Positions 25,201 to 38,415 of a stretch of 64,000 nucleotides of DNA are shown in pieces. The stretch covers positions 3,172,001 to 3,236,000 of the forward strand of contig OY783192.1 in the NCBI GenBank assembly GCA_963678675.1, written 5' to 3'. The stretch comes from Xiphydria camelus (Eukaryota; Arthropoda; Insecta; Hymenoptera; Xiphydriidae). The position numbers and the translations under genes are program-made. Below the pieces are notes generated by a model. It was not told the origin of the DNA, made no database searches, and saw only the letters and a program-made list of their open reading frames with translations. How positions within the stretch are numbered: the stretch's first letter is position 1; each line of letters starts with the position of its first letter.

Positions 25201-28073
25201 TTCGTCGTCCTATCGTTATTCGTTGGTTCGGGATAATCGTTAGACAATCGACCGCTTGTGAGTACCTGTCAAATTAGGCACGCCGAATGACATCCCGCAT
25301 CTTCCATCTTTCCCCTCGGTCTGTTCGATGATATACGAGTCTCTCGATAGACGTCTCTCGTGGAGCGAAAAGGCGGGTCGGCTGATAGCTGCCATTCGCC
25401 TAACGAGTCGTCCTGGAGGCGACCCGTAATTTCTCTCGTCTTTCAATCAGGTTTCGCGCGATGTGTAATTATCGCAAGATGCGCAACCGCGGGACTCTCG
25501 GAGGGCGCCTCGCGGTATACAGCAATCTCGAAAGAAACGCGTCGACGATTGGACGGGAGGACGAAGGATTAATAGGACGCGCGCGAGTGCGAGGGACGAG
25601 AAAGGTCCCGCGTCGAGAACACTCCTCCGCGTCGCCGTGCTGATAATTTGGGCTTATCCGAAATCTGAAACAGCTGACATCGGACTCGTCAGTCAACTCT
25701 AACGACGGCCCTTATCGCCGGGATCCACGCGGGACACAATGTAGGGAACCCCCTTAAACGGCCGAATCCCCAAAATGGCAATGGATAAGTGATAGTTACG
25801 GTTATTGTTCCGTGCGTTGCGCTGAGTTATCCCGAGCGTAAAAAAGAGACCGGATCGTAAATTCGTCCTCCTTCCGCCCATCCCATAAAGTCCCGCGTCG
25901 ATATACCGTTTCGGCGAAATAGGAGAGGCGCGCGCGATAAGTCTCGCGACTCGGTTTCGCGTGCGAAAACGAATTTTTCCTTTCCCCGATCGGTCGGGGC
26001 ACTTACGATATCGAGCGACGACACCTATGCGCGGAAGTCGGGGGCCTCGTGGGAGTTATCGCTTTCAGTATTCTTGAATCTCTCGTGAAAGAGAATCTTC
26101 GTATCCACCCCCTCGGCTGATGTTTTCTCGGGGGATCTCGACGCCTACGCATCTTCGCGACGTTTCACTTTGCAATTTCGTCGCGAAATTCTTTCCCTGC
26201 GAATAAACGATGGATTAAAAATTAATAGACGAGACGGTTTGTAAAGTGGTTGCACGCTAAAAAGCCTTTATCGTCGGAAGTGTGGACACGTTGAAAATTA
26301 TACCTATTCCATCGCTGCGACGTCATTAAGGTTTCATATAGACAACAGTGCAATCTCGGCGCTCACGCCGAGTCGGGTGTGTACTGGAATTTACATCAGC
26401 GATAACTCATTTCATTGCCGATAAATAACGCTGATGACAGTTGAATGGGCGGCTAGGCGGGAACCATGTTCAATAAGGGGCAGCCGTACTGTTCCTGCCT
26501 CGTGTCTCGAGCAAGATACCGATCCAACCCCTCTTCCCTTTATTCTAGAAATCCACTACCCTACTATCTAATCGTATAGCATACGCGTGTACATCCAGCA
26601 AATGGGTCATTTACTCATCAGCATTGCCATTAATGAAACCATCCCAGCTTTGGGGGGACTGTTTTACAACGATAATAAATAAATCTAGGTACAGTCGACA
26701 ATGTTGGGAGAGTTCCGCGAAGCTCGTTTCCCCTGGCTAAACACGCGTCTTCGATATTCGAAGTCGCGTGCTCTGAACGAGACGACTCTCCTTCTCGCGT
26801 CGCGACGTTCCCTCTTCGGATTATCGAGAGCGTTATGAAATTCACCGTAACAAGGAAGCTCGCGCCTCCCCAACTTTCTCTCGGTTTTCCCTTTCCACCC
26901 TCGCGTGTATACCAAAGATGCGCGCATAGTCTACTGCGAGAAGGGAAGCTACACCCCCCCTCGACTCACGCCGTCGTAGATCAAGAGCCGCGAAGCGAGA
27001 AGAACGACGCGTAATCGTTATTGCGAGAGCAACTTCCCGTGACGTTCGCGCGTTCTTCCCAAGTTTCGAAAAGCCGTCACGGTAGAACGATATTGTCGTT
27101 TGAGTCGAAGCGCGCTCGCGCACCCCCCCGTAGCGGTTTCAAGGCGTCGCCGTATTACGGGGGACCGCGCAAGTGTGGCGGAAACGATAACGAGGCTATC
27201 CACGCGTAATGTGACCGTAGCGCACACGTGCTGCCGGCCGTACGCTCCTCTTCCTCGCGGGGCCAATTAATTACGCCGGATCCGCAAAGTTACGAGTCGA
27301 GCGGCGTATATATATATATGGGTAAGATATGTGCGTATATATACGGCCGCGGCTAGGTGAACGTGCATATCTACGATGAGCGCGCATCGCCGAAGCCCTC
27401 TTTGTCTCTCTACGGGCCCCTGGGACGGAGCGTTTCGAGCGCATTCTTTTCGGTCCCTAATGATCGTTCGTCTCGCACGGTGTGTCTCTGGCCGCACACT
27501 CTACTCGTAGATCGCCAGAAGTGATCCAACGATCGTCGACCCCTGAACGGAACGTGGCCGACTATTGTGCAACCAGAGCGTGCCTGTACGTGGATCGCGT
27601 CCGCTGCGCGTGTTTTCTGGGCGCCGGAGTTCATTCCGCGGGCGCATAGATGCATAATTGCCCCGCAGCACCGAGTCTGCGCGGTAGGCAGCACCGCGGC
27701 CGCGACTTGTGCGTAATTATCATAAAACTTACGCGCTGGGTGGCTCGCTGTCGCCGAGCAGCCGAGAAGATGCACCGCGATAGGAAAACATGACGCGGAA
27801 GTCGAACGGCGGGGACGGACAAGTGGGACAACCGTGCTACTTGCCGGTATACCACTTGCTACTCGCGTGGAGCCTCCCTCTCGGTCTTCCGCCTCCTCCG
27901 CCTCCTCCGGTCGTCTCTTGCTCGTACATCGCGCGACACGGCAACGAGTTGCATAATTGCGACTCGCGCGAGCATCTTATTCTCGTTGCCGCGCGACCTG
28001 CGAACTCGCGGCGTCTTTCGGCTTTGTCGGAATTTGCGGTATTTTTGCTTCCACTGATATTTCCGTATGGGTA
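19204..28073. other. Longest stretch without a recognised gene or clear transposon
   Basis: Mixed AT-rich (22350-24200) and CpG-rich (24600-28050) unique DNA. The CpG-rich end has a promoter-like composition, and 27790-28074 holds an open frame with a hydrophobic, proline-rich start, but no splice partner or family could be assigned. A weak inverted repeat (about 22480-22660) shares AAAAGGGCGTATC with the element at 18955. Confidence 0.5.
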
Positions 28074-28467
28074 GGGTAAACCGCCCAGTTATCGGACACC
28101 TTGCAGTTATTGGACACAGTCTGATTTAAATAAATAAAAACAAGATTCCTAGTTTTTATTCTAATGAATATCATCGAATACCGTACCTGGCATATTGATT
28201 GTTGACTGTCCAATTATTGGATTGAGTATTTCCAAAAAATAGGAACACTCTGTCCAATAACTAAATTTTTTCACTTTATCCCAGCTTTTTATTGTTGAAA
28301 ATTATATTCTTCCCAACTTAAAATTGTAATTTACTACAATGTGAAGTCAATTTATTTTCAATCTCAAAACAAACCACCACTTATATATCTAGGTAGAAAA
28401 ATATCTTTTTAACACGGTCTCATATCTTGTAAAATGTTTAAGTGTCCAATAACTGGGTGGTTTATCC
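28074..28467. mobile_element. MITE, 394 bp, TA duplication
   Basis: TIRs GGGTAAACCGCCCAGTTATC and (complement) GGATAAACCACCCAGTTATT, 26 bp with three mismatches; TA at 28072-28073 and 28468-28469. Internal partial repeats of AGTTATTGGACAC. Fits a Tc1/mariner-like element. Confidence 0.78.
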
Positions 28468-30568
28468 TAGTATCGTTTGAATTATTTGCGCGGTTGCAAT
28501 AGACCGATAGGAGAACAAATTTTAATTGACGCGTGGTATCGAATAATTTAGCGGCGCGTTCGAATCGTAGCTTCACAAAGGGCAACTTCCAAAATGTGAG
28601 AATTTCGCCTCTGCTTAAAATTACGTCGGAACGGTTTTCCAATACTCCAATTCCGATTTAACCCAGATTTAATTTTCATAGGCGATGAAGCTCTGTCGAC
28701 CCTCGGTGCCTTCGATTGGCTGAGCGTTGAAGCTTTGAGTGAAATAATTGGAGCAATACTAGGTACTCGTAAAAAGATGATAAAGGAAGAAATTTTATTA
28801 ATTTCTCACAAGGAATGTGCTCGTTCAAGAAAATACGTCGAATCATCCTCCAAACGTAAATATATTTGCATACGGTTAACGTAATCACTTGATTATGATT
28901 AAGATTCGCGCGCATCTGTCACAGTTCCCATAACTAAGAGTAGCATACGATTTATTACGTCGAGTACACGGGCCAGGGTACCCGAGGTCTAGTCATATGG
29001 CAACCAGCTGTACATTCGAGACAGTAATAAAGTAACAAACATTGAAATAAAAATTGCAATCGCAAATCTAACGAGCAGTACGAGCATTTCGATGAGTGCG
29101 AGGAAATTTATAGACGGCTCTTCGTCTCCCTCGTCCCTCCTTTCTTCGTCCACCACTGATTATCTTACCCGTGATAGCCATCGATTCGCGCGAGACCTCC
29201 GTCACTAGCCGAATTAATTAACCGCGGGTACCGCGTATCTGCTCTTGCGAGAAGCTTGCTTTCCGAGTTACCGCGGGTCCCCAGAGAGGGATGAGGACTC
29301 GCGGGAGGATGGGGGCCAGGTAGAGGTCTCAAGATAGATCGTAGGTCTCCGTTCACGGCCTTATTACATCGTAAATTCTCGCTTAGCGATGGGTAACATC
29401 AAGCCATCGGCAACGACAAATTACTCAACTCCGCCAAAGTAACGCGCAGCCAGCGACGCGCGCGCACGGTACTTTTTCCTCGCGCGGACTCAATCGTCCC
29501 GATGGATGGACTCGTTACGGGAACGGTTTGGAGACGCTTGGAAGTACCGATCGATTTCGCTTGTTGGAAAGATCAGAGTTTACTTCGCGACTTGTTACCC
29601 GCACCTCTTTACCTGGATAAGCACTCCTCGTATCGTGTTTTGTGAACTACTATTCGAATTGGGCGTGCGGATGCTTAAATTTGCTTGAGTGCTCGTGTAA
29701 ATATCCTAATGGTTTCGGGTAGCACGAAACAATGATTACTTTCGTCAAGCTGTTGAACGAAACGCCGGCCTATAGGGTTTCCTGAAGTGGAAAAGAAACA
29801 AAGGGGCCGCCTTTGAGTACGTATAGACATCCCGTATTTTTCTTCCCGTCAAACCGAACGCTATACGTGACGCAAATGAGGCTCGCGTGAAATGCCTTAT
29901 CGATTGACGAGCTCTCGGAAGAAACGCGAGTATTTTGACGTTGAATCCTTTATAGGTGCCCCGCACACGTATGTGTATGTACCTACTTCCACGTTCCGTC
30001 GATTATAATCCGCTTATTTATTTTGCGCGACACTTTCGTGTGCCTTGCGTCGTCATCTCCTTTTATCATTGCATCTGCTTTAATGCTTATTGTACGTCTT
30101 ACGTACGAATGACTTTCTCGTTAAATCGGTCGCTCGCGAGCCGGACTTTGCATTTCGGCCGTAAAGCGATAAAGGCGGTCGTTATTGCCGCATTAGAGTT
30201 TTTATTATTTTTTCTCGCCATACACAAACCCGCTCGTCATGGTCCACGTATTTTACGGTACGCTGCAAGAACGCGTGTACGCATATGAGGGCTGCACATG
30301 CCGGCACGTATATGTATGTATAGCTCGCATCGCACCTCCGCGTAACTTTTACCCGCGCGGTTTATTTGGCACGGGGGATATAAACGTATTAGCGACTCAC
30401 TGGAGATTGAAAAATGTCCAAGATCATTTTATTCCTCGTAATGTCTTTAGCAGGCGTCGACCGAGCGATCTCCCGATACTTCTTTGCCGCATTTGCATAT
30501 ATTATTTCTAACGTTTCGCATGCGCTACATTCACACTGGTAGAAGAGTTTATTTGTAGTTAAAAAATG

Positions 30569-30720
30569 TATACTTGATTACGGCGAAAGAAATATTTCGT
30601 TGGGCCGAGTAAATATATATTAATTATCAGAATGTCTCTTTTATTCGAATAAAAATAGAGTAATAGCTGATGAATATTTACTTGGCCTAAAGAAATATTT
30701 CTTTCGCCGTAATCAAATAT
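30569..30720. mobile_element. Hairpin MITE, about 48-bp arms
   Basis: GATTACGGCGAAAGAAATAT at 30576 pairs with ATATTTCTTTCGCCGTAATC at 30695; arms extend through GGCC and AGTAAATAT with few mismatches. Loop about 55 bases. Confidence 0.78.
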
Positions 30721-30897
30721 ACGTATATCAATTATAAATAAACTGTTTCCTCACTCCACATGTATAAAATTATGTCTACGATCGATAAGTACTCTAAGAA
30801 TTTCCTAATCTTCGAGATATCATTCACCGTAATTTTTATCGCAGTTTCAACATTCGACCGGTCGAAATTGCTGATAATAATTATAGTGTAGTATATG

Positions 30898-31175
30898 CAC
30901 TGAGAGAAATTATGTATCGCTAGTGTCAACAAAATATTTCTTAAATCAAGAACACATGATCTTACAAATTTTTAAGAATACAGATTCTTAGTCCAAGAGT
31001 ATATATTCTTGATTCAAAAATACCATCGTTGTGTGTGGAATAAGCAATTCCTTCTGTACTCAAACCTATCAAATATTTTTTTGCGCAAAAAAAACTATGG
31101 TTAGATCCTGAAATTATATCATGTTTCTTATTGAAGGAAACATTTTTCCGGCACCAGCAATTATTTCTCTCGATG
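30898..31175. mobile_element. TIR element family B, copy 3 (278 bp)
   Basis: Starts CACTGAGAGAAATTATG and ends CAGCAATTATTTCTCTCGAT. Near full-length match to 16494-16779. Non-coding. Confidence 0.85.
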
Positions 31176-32891
31176 TAGGGGAACCGCCTCTTCGCGTTCG
31201 CCGAACTCTCGACACCGCGAGGAATTGAACTGTGTGTCTAGCTATCGGGAATGCTTCCCCCCCAGCGTATAGGGATACTCCCCAAAGACACTGCACGTTC
31301 TCCTTCGAGCGGGCCAATTCTCTCCAACACTCTCCCGCATGCGAGCAACCATCCCCGGTGAATTTAAGGCATCCATCACTTTCGACGCTCCGCGTGTTAA
31401 ATCCATCTGTCGGTCGCATTTCACCGATGCAGAACAGTCTCCAGGAGATACTGCGGCACATCCGCCTTCGGAGCGAAATTCCCCGCGAAGTCTCTCCGTA
31501 ACCCGAGCTGACGGGTGACAGGGATTCGCTTTTATTTTTAACCGAGAAAAGCTCACCTCCATTCTCGTCTTGTTCGTTTGCGTTTTCAACGGTGCGGAGC
31601 GAGCTTTCGCCAAATTTTTTAGCGTCGTCGTCGTCGCGAGAGAGCGCGCGTATTTGCTGCATGTTGGCAATTTGCGGTGATGGCTTTGTCGTGGAAATAC
31701 GATCCTCACGGTATACGTGCCACGCGGCGCAAAATCAGTGGTAGATCCCACTATACGCCTTTCGTTTCGACGAGCAACGCCTGCGAGGCTGCCGACTACT
31801 TATCGTCGCGTGAAGACGCGTGCATTTTTTTACGCCGTAGTATTTACCAGGCGCCGATAAGCGCCGAACGAGAGCAGACGCGTTTGAATTGCAAAGGTAT
31901 CTCATAAAATCGACCCTACCGAATAATAAAGGAGTCCAGGCCGTGCCTCGAGAGGCGACCGTGCCATATACACGCGATATATGACGCACACGTCCGCGCA
32001 CGCATATTTACCTTTCCCGAATCGCGTACGCTCGCGATCCCACACACGCTCGCGAGACTATAATTCCGCCGTCCGAACGCGTGTACCGTCGCATCGCTCA
32101 TCGATGTATGAATTACCGCGGATCGACGATGAAATACGATAAGTATACTTAAACACGCGTTACGGGGAGAAATTACACGCGGCGGATCTCGGCGCCGACG
32201 CGTCCCTCTCGGAGAGCCAAGGTGTATCGTGAATTTCATCACCGCGTTCCCGGAGACCGCGTTACAGCTTTCGCGCCTTTTCGTCATTCGTACGACGCGA
32301 TTAACGCGCCGGCCTTTGTGCACCCCCGCGACCGAGGTGACTCGAGCGTTCGCGCGGAGGATGAAATGCGTGCACGCGCGCGAGTCATGCGCTCTCGTTA
32401 AGTAGCGTGATGCGTGAAAACCGCCGGTTTAATCCACGGGCAAATCCATTAACGTAACGAGCACATTTCAATCCACAGTCACCGCGAGACGACAAACGCC
32501 GATGCTGAGGTTTCGTCGTGTCAAGCCGAGCTGGATTCGTGCACTGTGCGAATAACTGCACTCGTATGTACACGCGTACAAGTGTGCACATAATTATAAG
32601 TCGAAACCGTATGTATTCACGGCCCCGAAGAAGTTTTTTCTCAAACCGAAATCCCGTAGGAGAGCCACCGTGGTTTCTGTCGATCCTGCAGTTCCCTTTT
32701 ACCGGACGCGGGCGCGATTATATTTGTCGTTGCCGAATACACACATCGTGCGAAAACCCCCGATGAATGCGAAGTTGAAATGGCTTCGCAGAGTCGTTCG
32801 GAATGAGCTCTTGAATAAATTTACAACGAAATACGTGAAGTTAGTTATGCACGTAGCCGTCCATCCCTTTTCGAATTTAATGTAAGAGAAG

Positions 32892-33343
32892 CATTGAGGG
32901 AAAACCGAGTAGTAAAATCAACCGTAATCGAAAGGTTGAAATTTCTTTGTCGCTAATACCATAGAGTTATAATTAAACAGACCGTGAATGCAGTCGAAAT
33001 AACTTTTATTACGTGATTATACAATAGTAACAATAAAATTGTAGTTTATGATAGCCATACACCATGATTAAATTAACCAGAAAACTAGTTTGATAATATC
33101 ACTGCATGGTAGTGCCAACTATGTATATAAAAAACGTTAAGGCCATTTATCGATTATATTGCAGATTGATCTGGTTGCAGCAATCGTAATCTCTTGTACT
33201 AGGTATACCTAGATATTAGGTGTTACTAGGTATAACTAGAAATTCATCGTTTAGAAGAATTATATGGAATCATGGTTAGCGCCAAAATCGACCATGACTT
33301 CTAATTAAATTATGGTTCTCTTAACCAGATTTTTCTCTCAGTG
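32892..33343. mobile_element. Non-autonomous TIR element, 452 bp (family A, copy 2)
   Basis: Same family and orientation as 2574-3000, ending TTTTTCTCTCAGTG. Differs by scattered substitutions and an internal expansion containing palindromic CTAGGTATACCTAG-like sequence near 33199-33240. Confidence 0.85.
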
Positions 33344-34334
33344 GGCGCTAACGAAGATAATATCACTACATGACCATGGTCGTACATTTTAACGTGCTTC
33401 CGCTATGTGCTTGCATACCCGTTTTTAGCACTTTCGGCAGTTGCGCAACGTATAGGTACACGCATGTGAAGCTAAAACACATATTTGTCATTCCACCGGC
33501 ATATTTTTGCGCGATAAATAGAATGCATAAATTCATCACAGAGGGAATCTAAATTCCCGCGCGACGCTCTGTGCGCACATACCGGCGCGGCTGCTGCGGC
33601 TGATCGTGAGAATGCGTTTGATGGTGTTTCGATATATATTTTATAACGGAGGAGTGCTTAAACGGGGACCCTCTTCCGCCAAGTCATCGTAAAAAATAAT
33701 CACTCGCCCATGAGAAGTTTGCTAAATATTTATATTCAACCAAGGAAACAGATATTTATATGTACAAAAAAACTGCGAAAGTCTTCATTTCGTTTCAAAA
33801 CTAGGTATCTAACGTTTGCCAAATAGAGTAAATATTTCCTTATATTCGAAATAGATACTCCAGAGGTATCCCAGACTTCTGTTCAACCGCATCAGACTGC
33901 ACTTTAAATGCACTTGTCGTCGGTTCTACGCAAGATAGGTATGTACACGCTGAAAAGCCGATAAGCGAAATACGTATTCTCTATCGTATCTCGTGAGAAC
34001 GTGCATAATAATCGCACGCTGCGCGTACTTCTGCACAATGCAAAGTTAATTAAACGGAACGCTGATGTGGAGAGAACTATCATACCCATTCATGAGTGAA
34101 TCGCTAGAACCATCGTCTATACCTGTACAATTTCGTGGGATATAGAAACTACGCGATATACGTCTCCTCAAACATACATTTAATAGAATATACTGTGAAG
34201 ATCCTTCGAATGATGGCGCAGCGATGTCGACGGATATAACTATTATATAGGTTTGTTCTGGTTGTCTACATTAAGTACATTCAGTTTTCTACGCTGTAAT
34301 AGTAGATCTATCATAATCACTGATAAAATAATTT

Positions 34335-34491
34335 CTGAGGAACTCTACACTTTCTTACACTTTCTAATGAGTTAACGAAAAGTGTAAAACGTGTAGAATT
34401 CCTCACAAATTTGTTTATCAAACTAATGTGACTAATATGTCTAATACAAGTTATCAGAAAGTGTAAGAAAGTGTAGAATTCCTCACAAATT
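34335..34491. repeat. Inverted repeat with one arm duplicated
   Basis: CTGAGGAACTCTACACTTTC (34335) pairs with GTGTAGAATTCCTCA both at 34391 and again at 34471. One left arm thus has two possible right arms about 80 bases apart. Confidence 0.65.
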
Positions 34492-35507
34492 TTTACACCT
34501 CCTCTCGAGGAGGGGTAAATTTTAAACTTTCAGCTCATTTATAATAATTATAGATATACTACCGCGTGGAGAAATGAGTGCAGAAAATGTGGGAAACGAA
34601 AACAAACCTTACACACACACATTAGTATAGTACATTACGAAATCAAATTTACGTTTCGTATTTGCAAAGGTCCCATCGTAAAATGGAGCGTTTCTCGAGT
34701 TTTGGGAACTCGATGTTACGTTAACCGAGGACCCTCCAAGACGATAGCTCCGTTACGATGTTTAAAAGTTTTAATGTTCCGCGAAACCACCCAAAAGACT
34801 GAAGCGCGGGTCGTACAGGATCGTTCAGTTGAGAAATATCCATTCTACGCATCGTGCGTCTTCCTTAAAACCACCAAGTTTTCCCTCCAATATTTCACAG
34901 CAACTTGAAAACCCCGAAAGACGTCTCGGGGACTTCGTTTTGTTTAGTCTCACCCGATATTTATGTATATATACACCGTCGCAAAAATATGCGTCGTGCA
35001 GTGACCCTCCTCGTACCCTTCATAAAAGTTTCACGAAATATCGGAAGGCAACTCGTGCCTTTCCTGGGTCACGAACAATGCTCGGGAGAATTCTTATGAA
35101 TTCCATTATTCAGGGAAACCTCGCGTGAAATATTAATTCGCGATGGCGTTAACCTTTGGTCGGATAATCCAAACGTCGGAAATGGTTGTTGGATAGCAGA
35201 TGTAGATGTAATACTCTTATCGGATATCGAAAACGTCAAAACATTACCGACGGCGTGCTAGCGTTAAATCTTGATAAGCCCGTTGACTGAGGACTGAGAA
35301 AACGTCGGTGACGACCGCGCCACCGCGCAGTCTAGATGCGTGTCTGAGGAAACTGAAGACGAGGCGGATGAGTGCTTGCGCAGTATTGTATAACTTCGGG
35401 AGAAATTAGATTAGGTGCATATTAAAGCGATCGCCCAATATTGCATCCTTACTAGATTGCTAGAAACCAATACATCTTGAAATACAAGGGGAGCGGAAAG
35501 CTACATA

Positions 35508-35587
35508 TTGGGTTGTCCGGAAAGTTAATGCCGATTTTCGATTTGAATTTTTCTTAAAAAGCGGAACGAACTTTCCGGACAACCCAA
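35508..35587. mobile_element. Mariner-type remnant, 80 bp, TA duplication
   Basis: TIRs TTGGGTTGTCCGGAAAGTT, perfect for 19 bases and imperfect to 26; TA at 35506-35507 and 35588-35589. The TTGGGTTG start is typical of mariner elements in insects. Only about 30 bases remain between the ends. Confidence 0.85.
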
Positions 35588-35592
35588 TATTT

Positions 35593-35849
35593 GAGGGGCT
35601 CGGGAGTAAAAAGTGTTAAGGGACAGAAGTAAAAGAAATATCTACCTTCCTAAAATATCTAAATATCTAAATATCTACATATATATATAGCTTTTCAGTA
35701 TCTGCAAAGCCCATATGTAAGAGGTGTATTTTTTATTAGTCGCTATTATAAACCTTATAACCGATACAGAATATTTGTTCAAATATTGAAAGCTAAATAA
35801 CTCCAAAACAAGTTCTTGTCCCTTACCACTTTTTACTCCCGGACCCCTC
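35593..35849. mobile_element. MITE, 257 bp, ATTT duplication, next to mariner remnant
   Basis: TIRs begin GAGGGG and share GGGAGTAAAAAGTG, about 37 bp with a few mismatches; ATTT at 35589-35592 and 35850-35853. The left duplication overlaps the last base of the mariner TA duplication. Confidence 0.8.
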
Positions 35850-38273
35850 ATTTACCGGCGCGTCTTGATTGTTCCAGACTCTGCGTCGTATCGCGAATGA
35901 CAACTAAATACCTACAGTAATATCATCACGAGTATAACTGTAGATACATCTTTACGCGCAAAGGACTCAATTTCGCATGTATAGCTATATTTGCTGCGTC
36001 CGTAGTCTACTCGGAAATTAAATTATAAATTGGATAATGTCCATCACTCGAAACATTAATTATCGATGAAATTTTACAACTATCTCATATAATTGCTTCT
36101 CGATGGAAGTCAATTTACGCTGTAACAAATTGCGTAGTCTCTGCGGGTCGATCATAATCGATAACTGCTACCGTATTCATGGCAAAAATAAATAAATATA
36201 GGTGCGTAGTGGGGGAATAAGACTCCAGAGAAATTTCGCAGGAAACGAGAAATATCAGCTGGCCATATCGCGACCCTGATCGAAACTCCCTAGCCTGCCG
36301 ATTCTGTAACAAAAAATTCAGACGATCGACGACTTTCCACCGATCGCTCCGAGCCCGGTAGTCCGGATAAAACGGCGCATATATAGGCCGAGAACAAAGC
36401 CAGACCGCGCGAGGCTGTATACGGTGAACAGCTGATATCGACCAACCCATTGATATGCGGGAGTACGATGTATCGCGAAGGGATCGAGAGACGCTAAGGG
36501 TCGGTAAGCCGGTATTCAACGGTTCCCCGTGGCGCTCGGCGACAAATTGAGCCTGGAGCGCGGTAACGCAGACGTTCATCTGGTATTTACGGAGGCTGTT
36601 AATTACCGCTGACCGGTCGGTAGACACAACTTGGCGAGTAGCCCGTGCGTTACACGTCCACGCCCCCTCCCTCTCCCTCCCAAGGCCGGGCTATAGGTTC
36701 GCATGCAAATCACTCGAATATCACCCCGCTCGCACAAACTCAGCAGAAATCCAGAGCGTAGGCGAGCGACCAAGGAAGTCGTAGATCAAACCCCACGTCG
36801 CGCGCGTCGCGTCGACGAGGAGCATAAAGCCGACGCGGTCTGTTAAACCTGATTGTAAAATCGAACCGACCCCGGTTGCCCAAATCCCGTCGCTTCTTCG
36901 AGATAATTTTGCGGCCCGCGAGACAAATAATTCCTCGGGATATAAATAAACTGACAAATCCCAATTCGCGCTCGGACCACCCAGGTTTCTCCTCCCCCTC
37001 CATCGTCTCGCATTCACGCGTAGGTATCCGATTACTAATCTTACTAGAGAGCGGAGGATTAAGAGTGCCCGGGGTTTCGCAGCCTTCCGTGAAACGCCCG
37101 AGGACATCCAACTACAGAAGGCTCCGCTGTGTACCGTGCAATCAAATCCGTCGATCGATATGTATACGGAGACGTCGTGTGCAGAGATGCGTGCAGCAAC
37201 GAAGTCGCGCTCTCGAGCGTGCCGTGATGCCCTGCATCGAAACGGCAGTCTGTGTCGCGGCGGAGAGGATGATTTTCAAGAGTTTCGAAGGGCGCTCTTA
37301 CCGGTTCACCTTGAGCGGCGAGTAAAAAATTGCACCTGTCTCCGCCGCCGCGTTGGATTTTCATTTGACGCGAGACCCTTTCGCGTCGGGATTCTGTCGT
37401 GAAAAATACTACCGCGCGAACGCCCCGTTATTATCCGGATGGTTTGACCGTTACATCGCGTTGGACCGCAACCGCGATACGAATGCACCTACGCTCCACC
37501 TACGTGCCAGCGGCGTAACGCGCACGCGACGTACCGAGCTCTCGCGAGGATCTACTTGCACCGCCGTCGAAGATAAAGTCCCTCGGTTTCTCTCGCATGA
37601 TTGTATCAGTCGACGCGTCGACGAATTGATATTTATAAGAGCTGCATGCGCCGCGAGCTATATCTGGCGAAAACACGTGAGAAGGGGAAACGTATGATCC
37701 ATCGTATGCGATCCCGAATCATCGCTAACAATAAGTTAGGTGTCGAAATTATCGCAGAACGACGCTGCTCCCGCGAGGAGAATCGAAAGTTTCGAAGAGT
37801 TGAGAGACACGACTCTCGAACGCTGCAGGAGACACGCGACTCTTGCTCGAGGGTATGCTTTCGATCTTTTCGCTTTCGCTCCTTCGGGACCGAAGAAACA
37901 GTCGGAGATAATGAAATTTTTCACGCGATACGACGAATGATAATCGTCTTGTTCCGCGAAGAACGCCTTGCGCGCGGTTAAAGGATCTCGGCGCTTGCGT
38001 ATACATATATATACGTGTACGCGTATAGCTGGATTAGACGCGGTGGGGCTCCTGCACGGTAGCAAATCTTGGTGTTACGGATATCCGAGCCGCCATAATT
38101 TCCTCAGACGCTTCCTGCATAAATCACCCGACGCAAACGGCATCCCCCGCTTAACCAACCCCGAAAATACGAAAATACAAGGACGATCGGAATGCTGCGT
38201 CCGCCGTTCGTCCTGGAATGCGTGTATCGCCGGTTTCGACTCTAAAATCCGCGTAGTCCATAGTGCTCCTGAT

Positions 38274-38415
38274 ACGTGCCCTAAAAGAAATCATGTAACT
38301 CGGTGTTGCATTTAAAAAATACGTATCTCTCAATTATAACGATTAAAAAATGTACGCCGAGATACGTGTTTTCTAACTGCAACGCCGAGTTACGTGATTT
38401 CTTTTACGACACGTC
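38274..38415. mobile_element. TIR element family C, copy 1 (142 bp)
   Basis: Arms of about 57-62 bases with CTAAAAGAAATCATGTAACT on the left and AGTTACGTGATTTCTTTTAC on the right. Same family as 56676-56903 but with a shorter centre and degraded outer ends. Confidence 0.8.

Noticed and set aside
36115..36627. 170-codon minus-strand frame
   Set aside because: No known motif, no splice signals forming a chain, and frames of this length are expected by chance in CpG-rich DNA.
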